Assembly: GCA_037178975.1 (NCBI GenBank)
Contig: JASJZH010000006.1
Location: 496,001 to 560,000, forward strand
DNA length: 64,000 nucleotides
Reading direction: 5' to 3'
DNA from: Oscheius tipulae
Taxonomy: Eukaryota; Nematoda; Chromadorea; Rhabditida; Rhabditidae
Under the pieces are notes generated by a model that was not told the origin of the DNA, ran no database searches, and saw only the letters and a program-made list of their open reading frames with translations. A program made the translations under genes and the position numbers. This document shows positions 41,801 to 53,800 of this stretch, piece after piece. Numbering within the stretch: position 1 is the stretch's first letter; each line of letters begins with the position of its first letter.

Positions 41801-44800
41801 GCCTTAATAACCAGCCATATTCAACCGTGAATGCTTCCATTCAACATATCTTTGAAAAAGAATGGAATTACAAAATCACAAAAGAACACCCAGAACGAAA
41901 CAGAAGTAAATCGATCAAGAAAAACGCTTACCTTGGATAGTAACATACGTTTATAGCGCAGTTACGAACCACTGAGCTGCTACCGCTAAAAAAAAAACCA
42001 GTTGCCACCCGCGACAAACTATGCCTACCTGCACGGACATGTTGTCGCATCCGTTAAACACTCACGTGTGTAAGTGAGCTGAGCACAGGAGCCACATGTA
42101 TCCCCACAAGTGCCAGCGGTCGCCCACTCTGACCAGATTCCGCCTGTCGGACAACATGTAGTGGGTACTAAAAAACAGTCCACTAAACATAACGAGAACT
42201 AACAAGTGGTTGTTGTCGTCGTCATAGTTGTCGTCGTAGTAGTCGTCATTGGAGTCGTGCTCGTCGTTGACGTGGACGTTGTGCTAGTCGACGTGGACGT
42301 TGTCGTTGGAGTCGTGCTCGTGGTGGACGTCGACGTCGTCGTTGGAGTCGTGCTCGTGGTGGACGTCGATGTTGTCGTTGGAGTGGTGCTCGTGGTGGAC
42401 GTCGATGTTGTCGTTGGAGTCGTGCTCGTGGTGGACGTCGATGTTGTCGTTGGAGTCGTGCTCGTGGTAGACGTGGACGTTGTGCTAGTCGACGTGGACG
42501 TTGTTGTTGGAGTCGTGCTCGTGGTGGACGTCGATGTTGTCGTTGGAGTAGTGCTCGTGGTAGACGTGGACGTTGTGCTAGTCGACGTGGACGTTGTCGT
42601 TGGAGTCGTGCTCGTGGTGGACGTCGATGTTGTCGTTGGAGTCGTGCTCGTGGTAGACGTGGACGTTGTGCTAGTCGACGTGGACGTTGTTGTTGGAGTC
42701 GTGCTCGTGGTGGACGTCGATGTTGTCGTTGGAGTAGTGCTCGTGGTAGACGTGGACGTTGTGCTAGTCGACGTAGACGTTGTCGTCGGAGTCGTGCTCG
42801 TGGTAGACGTGGACGTTGTGCTAGTCGACGTAGACGTTGTCGTCGGAGTCGTGCTCGTGGTAGACGTGGACGTTGTGCTAGTCGACGTGGACGTTGTCGT
42901 TGGAGTCGTGCTCGTGGTGGACGTCGATGTTGTCGTTGGAGTCGTGCTCGTGGTGGAAGTCGATGTTGTCGTTGGAGTCGTGCTCGTGGTGGACGTCGAT
43001 GTTGTCGTTGGAGTCGTGCTCGTGGTGGACGTCGATGTTGTCGTTGGAGTAGTGCTCGTGGTAGACGTGGACGTTGTGCTAGTCGACGTGGACGTTGTCG
43101 TTGGAGTCGTGCTCGTGGTGGACGTCGATGTTGTCGTTGGAGTAGTGCTCGTGGTAGACGTGGACGTTGTGCTAGTCGACGTGGACGTTGTCGTTGGAGT
43201 CGTGCTCGTGGTGGACGTCGATGTTGTCGTTGGAGTCGTGCTCGTGGTAGACGTGGACGTTGTGCTAGTCGACGTGGACGTTGTCGTTGGAGTCGTGCTC
43301 GTGGTGGACGTCGATGTTGTCGTTGGAGTCGTGCTCGTGGTAGACGTGGACGTTGTGCTAGTCGACGTAGACGTTGTCGTTGGAGTCGTGCTCGTGGTAG
43401 ACGTGGACGTTGTGCTAGTCGACGTGGACGTTGTCGTTGGAGTTGTGCTCGTGGTGGACGTCGATGTTGTCGTTGGAGTCGTGCTCGTGGTAGACGTGGA
43501 CGTTGTGCTAGTCGACGTGGACGTTGTCGTTGGAGTTGTGCTCGTGGTGGACGTCGATGTTGTCGTTGGAGTCGTGCTCGTGGTGGACGTCGATGTTGTC
43601 GTTGGAGTCGTGCTCGTGGTGGAAGTCGATGTTGTCGTCGGAGTCGTGCTCGTGGTGGACGTCGATGTTGTCGTTGGAGTCGTGCTCGTGGTGGAAGTCG
43701 ATGTTGTCGTCGGAGTTGTGCTCGTGGTGGACGTCGATGTTGTCGTTGGAGTCGTGCTCGTGGTAGACGTGGACGTTGTGCTAGTCGACGTGGACGTTGT
43801 CGTTGGAGTCGTGCTCGTGGTGGACGTCGATGTTGTCGTTGGAGTCGTGCTCGTGGTGGACGTCGATGTCGTCGTTGGAGTCGTGCTCGTGGTAGACGTG
43901 GACGTTGTGCTAGTCGACGTGGACGTTGTCGTTGGAGTTGTGCTCGTGGTGGACGTCGATGTTGTCGTTGGAGTCGTGCTCGTGGTAGACGTGGACGTTG
44001 TGCTAGTCGACGTGGACGTTGTCGTTGGAGTCGTGCTCGTGGTGGAAGTCGATGTTGTCGTTGGAGTCGTGCTCGTGGTGGACGTCGATGTTGTCGTTGG
44101 AGTCGTGCTCGTGGTGGACGTCGATGTTGTCGTTGGAGTCGTGCTCGTGGTGGAAGTCGATGTTGTCGTTGGAGTCGTGCTCGTGGTGGACGTCGATGTT
44201 GTCGTTGGAGTCGTGCTCGTGGTGGACGTCGATGTCGTCGTTGGAGTCGTGCTCGTGGTAGACGTGGACGTTGTGCTAGTCGACGTGGACGTTGTCGTTG
44301 GAGTTGTGCTCGTGGTGGACGTCGATGTTGTCGTTGGAGTCGTGCTCGTGGTGGACGTCGATGTTGTCGTTGGAGTCGTGCTCGTGGTGGACGTCGATGT
44401 CGTCGTTGGAGTCGTGCTCGTGGTAGACGTGGACGTTGTGCTAGTCGACGTGGACGTTGTCGTTGGAGTTGTGCTCGTGGTGGACGTCGATGTTGTCGTT
44501 GGAGTCGTGCTCGTGGTGGACGTCGATGTTGTCGTTGGAGTCGTGCTCGTGGTGGACGTCGATGTCGTCGTTGGAGTCGTGCTCGTGGTAGACGTGGACG
44601 TTGTGCTAGTCGACGTGGACGTTGTCGTTGGAGTTGTGCTCGTGGTGGACGTCGATGTTGTCGTTGGAGTTGTGCTCGTGGTGGACGTCGATGTTGTCGT
44701 TGGAGTCGTGCTCGTGGTGGACGTCGATGTCGTCGTTGGAGTCGTGCTCGTGGTAGACGTGGACATTGTGCTAGTCGACGTGGACGTTGTCGTTGGAGTT

Positions 44801-47800
44801 GTGCTCGTGGTGGACGTCGATGTTGTCGTTGGAGTCGTGCTCGTGGTGGACGTCGATGTTGTCGTTGGAGTCGTGCTCGTGGTGGAAGTCGATGTTGTCG
44901 TCGGAGTCGTGCTCGTGGTGGACGTCGATGTTGTCGTCGGAGTCGTGCTCGTGGTAGACGTTGACGTTGTGCTAGTCGACGTGGACGTTGTCGTTGGAGT
45001 CGTGCTCGTGGTGGAAGTCGATGTTGTCGTTGGAGTCGTGCTCGTGGTGGACGTCGATGTTGTCGTTGGAGTCGTGCTCGTGGTGGACGTCGATGTTGTC
45101 GTTGGAGTCGTGCTCGTGGTGGAAGTCGATGTTGTCGTTGGAGTCGTGCTCGTGGTGGACGTCGATGTTGTCGTTGGAGTCGTGCTCGTGGTGGACGTCG
45201 ATGTCGTCGTTGGAGTCGTGCTCGTGGTAGACGTGGACGTTGTGCTAGTCGACGTGGACGTTGTCGTTGGAGTTGTGCTCGTGGTGGACGTCGATGTTGT
45301 CGTTGGAGTCGTGCTCGTGGTGGACGTCGATGTTGTCGTTGGAGTCGTGCTCGTGGTGGACGTCGATGTCGTCGTTGGAGTCGTGCTCGTGGTAGACGTG
45401 GACGTTGTGCTAGTCGACGTGGACGTTGTCGTTGGAGTTGTGCTCGTGGTGGACGTCGATGTTGTCGTTGGAGTCGTGCTCGTGGTGGACGTCGATGTTG
45501 TCGTTGGAGTCGTGCTCGTGGTGGACGTCGATGTCGTCGTTGGAGTCGTGCTCGTGGTAGACGTGGACGTTGTGCTAGTCGACGTGGACGTTGTCGTTGG
45601 AGTCGTGCTCGTGGTGGACGTCGATGTTGTCGTTGGAGTCGTGCTCGTGGTGGACGTCGATGTTGTCGTTGGAGTCGTGCTCGTGGTGGACGTCGATGTC
45701 GTCGTTGGAGTCGTGCTCGTGATAGACGTGGACGTTGTGCTAGTCGACGTGGACGTTGTCGTTGGAGTTGTGCTCGTGGTGGACGTCGATGTTGTCGTTG
45801 GAGTCGTGCTCGTGGTGGACGTCGATGTTGTCGTTGGAGTCGTGCTCGTGGTGGAAGTCGATGTTGTCGTCGGAGTCGTGCTCGTGGTGGACGTCGATGT
45901 TGTCGTCGGAGTCGTGCTCGTGGTAGACGTTGAAGTTGTGCTAGTCGACGTGGACGTTGTCGTTGGAGTCGTGCTCGTGGTGGACGTCGATGTTGTCGCT
46001 GGAGTCGTGCTCGTGGTGGACGTCGATGTTGTCGTTGGAGTCGTGCTCGTGGTAGACGTGGACGTTGTGCTAGTCGACGTGGACGTTGTCGTTGGAGTTG
46101 TGCTCGTGGTGGACGTCGATGTTGTCGTTGGAGTCGTGCTCGTGGTGGACGTCGATGTTGTCGTTGGAGTCGTGCTCGTGGTAGACGTCGATGTCGTCGT
46201 TGGAGTCGTGCTCGTGGTAGACGTGGACGTTGTGCTAGTCGACGTGGACGTTGTCGTTGGAGTCGTGCTCGTGGTGGACGTCGATGTTGTCGTTGGAGTC
46301 GTGCTCGTGGTGGACGTCGATGTTGTCGTTGGAGTCGTGCTCGTGGTGGACGTCGATGTCGTCGTTGGAGTCGTGCTCGTGATAGACGTGGACGTTGTGC
46401 TAGTCGACGTGGACGTTGTCGTTGGAGTTGTGCTCGTGGTGGACGTCGATGTTGTCGTTGGAGTCGTGCTCGTGGTGGACGTCGATGTTGTCGTTGGAGT
46501 CGTGCTCGTGGTGGAAGTCGATGTTGTCGTCGGAGTCGTGCTCGTGGTGGACGTCGATGTTGTCGTCGGAGTCGTGCTCGTGGTAGACGTTGAAGTTGTG
46601 CTAGTCGACGTGGACGTTGTCGTTGGAGTCGTGCTCGTGGTGGACGTCGATGTTGTCGCTGGAGTCGTGCTCGTGGTGGACGTCGATGTTGTCGTTGGAG
46701 TCGTGCTCGTGGTAGACGTGGACGTTGTGCTAGTCGACGTGGACGTTGTCGTTGGAGTTGTGCTCGTGGTGGACGTCGATGTTGTCGTTGGAGTCGTGCT
46801 CGTGGTGGACGTCGATGTTGTCGTTGGAGTCGTGCTCGTGGTAGACGTCGATGTCGTCGTTGGAGTCGTGCTCGTGGTAGACGTGGACGTTGTGCTAGTC
46901 GACGTGGACGTTGTCGTTGGAGTCGTGCTCGTGGTGGACGTCGATGTTGTCGTTGGAGTCGTGCTCGTGGTGGACGTCGATGTTGTCGTTGGAGTCGTGC
47001 TCGTGGTGGACGTCGATGTCGTCGTTGGAGTCGTGCTCGTGATAGACGTGGACGTTGTGCTAGTCGACGTGGACGTTGTCGTTGGAGTTGTGCTCGTGGT
47101 GGACGTCGATGTTGTCGTTGGAGTCGTGCTCGTGGTGGACGTCGATGTTGTCGTTGGAGTCGTGCTCGTGGTGGAAGTCGATGTTGTCGTCGGAGTCGTG
47201 CTCGTGGTGGACGTCGATGTTGTCGTCGGAGTCGTGCTCGTGGTAGACGTTGAAGTTGTGCTAGTCGACGTGGACGTTGTCGTTGGAGTCGTGCTCGTGG
47301 TGGACGTCGATGTTGTCGCTGGAGTCGTGCTCGTGGTGGACGTCGATGTTGTCGTTGGAGTCGTGCTCGTGGTGGAAGTCGATGTTGTCGTCGGAGTCGT
47401 GCTCGTGGTGGACGTCGATGTTGTCGTTGGAGTCGTGCTCGTGGTGGACGTCGATGTTGTCGTTGGAGTCGTGCTCGTGGTGGAAGTCGATGTTGTCGTC
47501 GGAGTCGTGCTCGTGGTGGACGTCAATGTTGTCGTCGGAGTCGTGCTCGTGGTGGACGTCGATGTTGTCGTCGGAGTCGTGCTCGTGGTAGACGTTGAAG
47601 TTGTGCTAGTCGACGTGGACGTTGTCGTTGGAGTCGTGCTCGTGGTGGACGTCGATGTTGTCGCTGGAGTCGTGCTCGTGGTGGAAGTCGATGTTGTCAT
47701 TGGAGTCGTGCTCGTGGTGGACGTCGATGTCGTCGTTGGAGTCGTGCTCGTGGTAGACGTGGACGTTGTGCTAGTCGACGTGGACGTTGTCGTTGGAGTT

Positions 47801-50800
47801 GTGCTCGTGGTGGACGTCGATGTTGTCGTTGGAGTCGTGCTCGTGGTGGACGTCGATGTTGTCGTTGGAGTCGTGCTCGTGGTGGACGTCGATGTTGTCG
47901 TTGGTGTCGTGCTCGTGGTGGACGTCGATGTTGTCGTTGGAGTCGTGCTCGTGGTGGACGTCGATGTTGTCGTCGGAGTCGTGCTCGTGGTAGACGTTGA
48001 CGTTGTGCTAGTCGACGTGGACGTTGTCGTTGGAGTCGTGCTCGCGGTGGACGTCGATGTTGTCGTTGGAGTCGTGCTCGTGGTGGACGTCGATGTCGTC
48101 GTTGGAGTCGTGCTCGTGGTAGACGTGGACATTGTGCTAGTCGACGTGGACGTTGTCGTTGGAGTTGTGCTCGTGGTGGACGTCGATGTTGTCGTTGGAG
48201 TCGTGCTCGTGGTGGACGTCGATGTTGTCGTTGGAGTCGTGCTCGTGGTGGAAGTCGATGTTGTCGTCGGAGTCGTGCTCGTGGTGGACGTCGATGTTGT
48301 CGTCGGAGTCGTGCTCGTGGTAGACGTTGACGTTGTGCTAGTCGACGTGGACGTTGTCGTTGGAGTCGTGCTCGTGGTGGAAGTCGATGTTGTCGTTGGA
48401 GTCGTGCTCGTGGTGGACGTCGATGTTGTCGTTGGAGTCGTGCTCGTGGTGGACGTCGATGTTGTCGTTGGAGTCGTGCTCGTGGTAGACGTGGACGTTG
48501 TGCTAGTCGACGTGGACGTTGTCGTTGGAGTTGTGCTCGTGGTGGACGTCGATGTTGTCGTTGGAGTTGTGCTCGTGGTGGACGTCGATGTTGTCGTTGG
48601 AGTCGTGCTCGTGGTGGACGTCGATGTCGTCGTTGGAGTCGTGCTCGTGGTAGACGTGGACGTTGTGCTAGTCGACGTGGACGTTGTCGTTGGAGTTGTG
48701 CTCGTGGTGGACGTCGATGTTGTCGTTGGAGTCGTGCTCGTGGTGGACGTCGATGTTGTCGTTGGAGTCGTGCTCGTGGTGGAAGTCGATGTTGTCGTCG
48801 GAGTCGTGCTCGTGGTGGACGTCGATGTTGTCGTCGGAGTCGTGCTCGTGGTAGACGTTGACGTTGTGCTAGTCGACGTGGACGTTGTCGTTGGAGTCGT
48901 GCTCGTGGTGGACGTCGATGTTGTCGTTGGAGTCGTGCTCGTGGTAGACGTGGACGTTGTGCTAGTCGACGTGGACGTTGTCGTTGGAGTTGTGCTCGTG
49001 GTGGACGTCGATGTTGTCGTTGGAGTCGTGCTCGTGGTGGACGTCGATGTTGTCGTTGGAGTCGTGCTCGTGGTGGACGTCGATGTTGTCGTTGGAGTCG
49101 TGCTCGTGGTAGACGTGGACGTTGTGCTAGTCGACGTGGACGTTGTCGTTGGAGTTGTGCTCGTGGTGGACGTCGATGTTGTCGTTGGAGTCGTGCTCGT
49201 GGTGGACGTCGATGTTGTCGTTGGAGTCGTGCTCGTGGTGGACGTCGATGTTGTCGTTGGTGTCGTGCTCGTGGTGGACGTCGATGTTGTCGTTGGAGTC
49301 GTGCTCGTGGTGGACGTCGATGTTGTCGTCGGAGTCGTGCTCGTGGTAGACGTTGACGTTGTGCTAGTCGACGTGGACGTTGTCGTTGGAGTCGTGCTCG
49401 TGGTGGACGTCGATGTTGTCGTTGGAGTCGTGCTCGTGGTGGAAGTCGATGTTGTCGTTGGAGTCGTGCTCGTGGTGGACGTCGATGTTGTCGTTGGAGT
49501 CGTGCTCGTGGTGGACGTCGATGTTGTCGTTGGAGTCGTGCTCGTGGTGGACGTCGATGTTGTCGTTGGAGTCGTGCTCGTGGTGGACGTCGATGTCGTC
49601 GTTGGAGTCGTGCTCGTGGTAGACGTGGACGTTGTGCTAGTCGACGTGGACGTTGTCGTTGGAGTTGTGCTCGTGGTGGACGTCGATGTTGTCGTTGGAG
49701 TCGTGCTCGTGGTGGACGTCGATGTTGTCGTTGGAGTCGTGCTCGTGGTGGACGTCGATGTCGTCGTTGGAGTCGTGCTCGTGGTAGACGTGGACGTTGT
49801 GCTAGTCGACGTGGACGTTGTCGTTGGAGTTGTGCTCGTGGTGGACGTCGATGTTGTCGTTGGAGTTGTGCTCGTGGTGGACGTCGATGTTGTCGTTGGA
49901 GTCGTGCTCGTGGTGGACGTCGATGTCGTCGTTGGAGTCGTGCTCGTGGTAGACGTGGACGTTGTGCTAGTCGACGTGGACGTTGTCGTTGGAGTTGTGC
50001 TCGTGGTGGACGTCGATGTTGTCGTTGGAGTCGTGCTCGTGGTGGACGTCGATGTTGTCGTTAAAGTCGTGCTCGTGGTGGAAGTCGATGTTGTCGTCGG
50101 AGTCGTGCTCGTGGTGGACGTCGATGTTGTCGTCGGAGTCGTGCTCGTGGTAGACGTTGACGTTGTGCTAGTCGACGTGGACGTTGTCGTTGGAGTTGTG
50201 CTCGTGGTGGACGTCGATGTTGTCGTTGGAGTCGTGCTCGTGGTGGACGTCGATGTTGTCGTTGGAGTCGTGCTCGTGGTGGACGTCGATGTTGTCGTTG
50301 GTGTCGTGCTCGTGGTGGACGTCGATGTTGTCGTTGGAGTCGTGCTCGTGGTGGACGTCGATGTTGTCGTCGGAGTCGTGCTCGTGGTAGACGTTGACGT
50401 TGTGCTAGTCGACGTGGACGTTGTCGTTGGAGTCGTGCTCGTGGTGGACGTCGATGTTGTCGTTGGAGTCGTGCTCGTGGTGGAAGTCGATGTTGTCGTT
50501 GGAGTCGTGCTCGTGGTGGACGTCGATGTTGTCGTTGGAGTCGTGCTCGTGGTGGACGTCGATGTTGTCGTTGGAGTCGTGCTCGTGGTGGACGTCGATG
50601 TTGTCGTTGGAGTCGTGCTCGTGGTGGACGTCGATGTTGTCGTTGGAGTCGTGCTCGTGGTGGACGTCGATGTTGTCGTTGGAGTGGTGCTCGTGGTGGA
50701 CGTCGATGTTGTCGTTGGAGTCGTGCTCGTGGTGGACGTCGATGTCGTTGTTGGAGTCGTGCTCGTGGTAGACGTGGACGTTGTGCTAGTCGACGTAGAC

Positions 50801-53800
50801 GTTGTCGTCGGAGTCGTGCTCGTGGTGGACGTCGATGTTGTCGTTGGAGTCGTGCTCGTGGTGGACGTCGATGTTGTCGTTGGAGTGGTGCTCGTGGTGG
50901 ACGTCGATGTCGTTGTTGGAGTCGTGCTCGTGGTAGACGTGGACGTTGTGCTAGTCGACGTAGACGTTGTCGTCGGAGTCGTGCTCGTGGTGGACGTCGA
51001 TGTTGTCGTTGGAGTCGTGCTCGTGGTGGACGTCGATGTCGTTGTTGGAGTCGTGCTCGTGGTAGACGTGGACGTTGTGCTAGTCGACGTAGACGTTGTC
51101 GTCGGAGTCGTGCTCGTGGTGGACGTCGATGTTGTCGTTGGAGTCGTGCTCGTGGTGGACGTCGATGTTGTCGTTGGAGTCGTGCTCGTGGTGGACGTCG
51201 ATGTCGTTGTTGGAGTCGTGCTCGTGGTAGACGTGGACGTTGTGCTAGTCGACGTAGACGTTGTCGTCGGAGTCGTGCTCGTGGTGGACGTCGATGTTGT
51301 CGTTGGAGTCGTGCTCGTGGTGGACGTCGATGTCGTTGTTGGAGTCGTGCTCGTGGTAGACGTGGACGTTGTGCTAGTCGACGTAGACGTTGTCGTCGGA
51401 GTCGTGCTCGTGGTGGACGTCGATGTTGTCGTTGGAGTCGTGCTCGTGGTGGACGTCGATGTTGTCGTTGGAGTCGTGCTCGTGGTGGACGTCGATGTTG
51501 TCGTTGGAGTCGTGCTCGTGGTGGACGTCGATGTTGTCGTTGGAGTCGTGCTCGTGGTGGACGTCGATGTTGTCGTTGGAGTCGTGCTCGTGGTGGACGT
51601 CGATGTTGTCGTTGGAGTGGTGCTCGTGGTGGACGTCGATGTTGTCGTTGGAGTCGTGCTCGTGGTGGACGTCGATGTCGTTGTTGGAGTCGTGCTCGTG
51701 GTAGACGTGGACGTTGTGCTAGTCGACGTAGACGTTGTCGTCGGAGTCGTGCTCGTGGTGGACGTCGATGTTGTCGTTGGAGTCGTGCTCGTGGTGGACG
51801 TCGATGTTGTCGTTGGAGTCGTGCTCGTGGTGGACGTCGATGTTGTCGTTGGAGTCGTGCTCGTGGTGGACGTCGATGTTGTCGTTGGAGTGGTGCTCGT
51901 GGTGGACGTCGATGTTGTCGTTGGAGTCGTGCTCGTGGTGGACGTCGATGTCGTTGTTGGAGTCGTGCTCGTGGTAGACGTGGACGTTGTGCTAGTCGAC
52001 GTAGACGTTGTCGTCGGAGTCGTGCTCGTGGTGGACGTCGATGTTGTCGTTAGAGTCGTGCTCGTGGTGGACGTCGATGTTGTCGTTGGAGTCGTGCTCG
52101 TGGTAGACGTGGACGTTGTGCTAGTCGACGTAGACGTTGTCGTTGGAGTCGTGCTCGTGGTGGACGTCGATGTTGTCGTGCTCGTGGTGGACGTCGATGT
52201 TGTCGTTGGAGTCGTGCTCGTGGTGGACGTCGATGTTGTCGTCGGAGTCGTGCTCGTGGTAGACGTGGACGTTGTGCTAGTCGATGTGGACGTTGTCGTT
52301 GGAGTCGTGCTCGTGGTGGACGTCGATGTTGTCGTTGGAGTCGTGCTCGTGGTGGACGTCGATGTTGTCGTTGGAGTCGTGCTCGTGGTGGACGTCGATG
52401 TTGTCGTTGGAATCGTGCTCGTGGTGGACGTCGATGTTGTCGTTGGAGTCGTGCTCGTGGTGGAAGTCGATGTTGTCGTTGGAGTCGTGCTCGTGGTGGA
52501 CGTCGATGTTGTCGTTGGAGTCGTGCTCGTGGTGGAAGTCGATGTTGTCGTTGGAGTCGTGCTCGTGGTGGACGTCGATGTTGTCGTTGGAGTCGTGCTC
52601 GTGGTGGACGTCGATGTTGTCGTTGGAGTCGTGCTCGTGGTGGAAGTCGATGTTGTCGTTGGAGTCGTGCTCGTGGTGGACGTCGATGTGGTCGTTGGAG
52701 TCGTGCTCGTGGTGGAAGTCGATGTTGTCGTTGGAGTCGTGCTCGTGGTAGACGTGGACGTTGTGCTAGTCGACGTGGACGTTGTCGTTGGAGTCGTGCT
52801 CGTGGTGGACGTCGATGTTGTCGCTGGAGTCGTGCTCGTGGTGGACGTCGATGTTGTCGTTGGAGTCGTGCTCGTGGTGGACGTCGATGTTGTCGCTGGA
52901 GTCGTGCTCGTGGTGGACGTCGATGTTGTCGCTGGAGTCGTGCTCGTGGTAGACGTGGACGTTGTGCTAGTCGACGTAGACGTTGTCGTCGGAGTCGTGC
53001 TCGTGGTGGACGTCGATGTTGTCGTTGGAGTCGTGCTCGTGGTAGACGTGGACGTTGTGCTAGTCGACGTGGACGTTGTCGTTGGAGTCGTGCTCGTGGT
53101 GGAAGTCGATGTTGTCGTTGGAGTCGTGCTCGTGGTGGACGTCGATGTTGTCGTTGGAGTCGTGCTCGTGGTGGACGTCGATGTTGTCGTTGGAGTCGTG
53201 CTCGTGGTGGACGTCGATGTCGTCGTTGGAGTCGTGCTCGTGGTAGACGTGGACGTTGTGCTAGTCATCGTGGACGTTGTCGTTGGAGTCGTGCTCGTGG
53301 TGGACGTCGATGTCGTCGTTGGAGTCGTGCTCGTGGTGGACGTCGATGTTGTCGTTGGAGTCGTGCTCGTGGTGGACGTCGATGTTGTCGTTGGAGTCGT
53401 GCTCGTGGTGGACGTCGATGTCGTCGTTGGAGTCGTGCTCGTGGTAGACGTTGACGTTGTGCTAGTCGACGTGGACGTTGTCGTTGGAGTCGTGCTCGTG
53501 GTGGACGTCGATGTTGTCGTTGGAGTCGTGCTCGTGGTGGAAGTCGATGTTGTCGTTGGAGTCGTGCTCGTGGTGGACGTCGATGTCGTCGTTGGAGTCG
53601 TGCTCGTGGTAGACGTGGACGTTGTGCTAGTCGACGTGGACGTTGTCGTTGGAGTCGTGCTCGTGGTGGACGTCGATGTTGTCGTTGGAGTCGTGCTCGT
53701 GGTGGACGTCGATGTCGTCGTTGGAGTCGTGCTCGTGGTAGACGTGGACGTTGTGCTAGTCATCGTGGACGTTGTCGTTGGAGTCGTGCTCGTGGTGGAC

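Noticed and set aside
53763-53763. Start codon of the mucin
   Set aside because: The ATG is a Thr-to-Met variant inside the repeat, and the frame continues upstream; the true start is outside the window.
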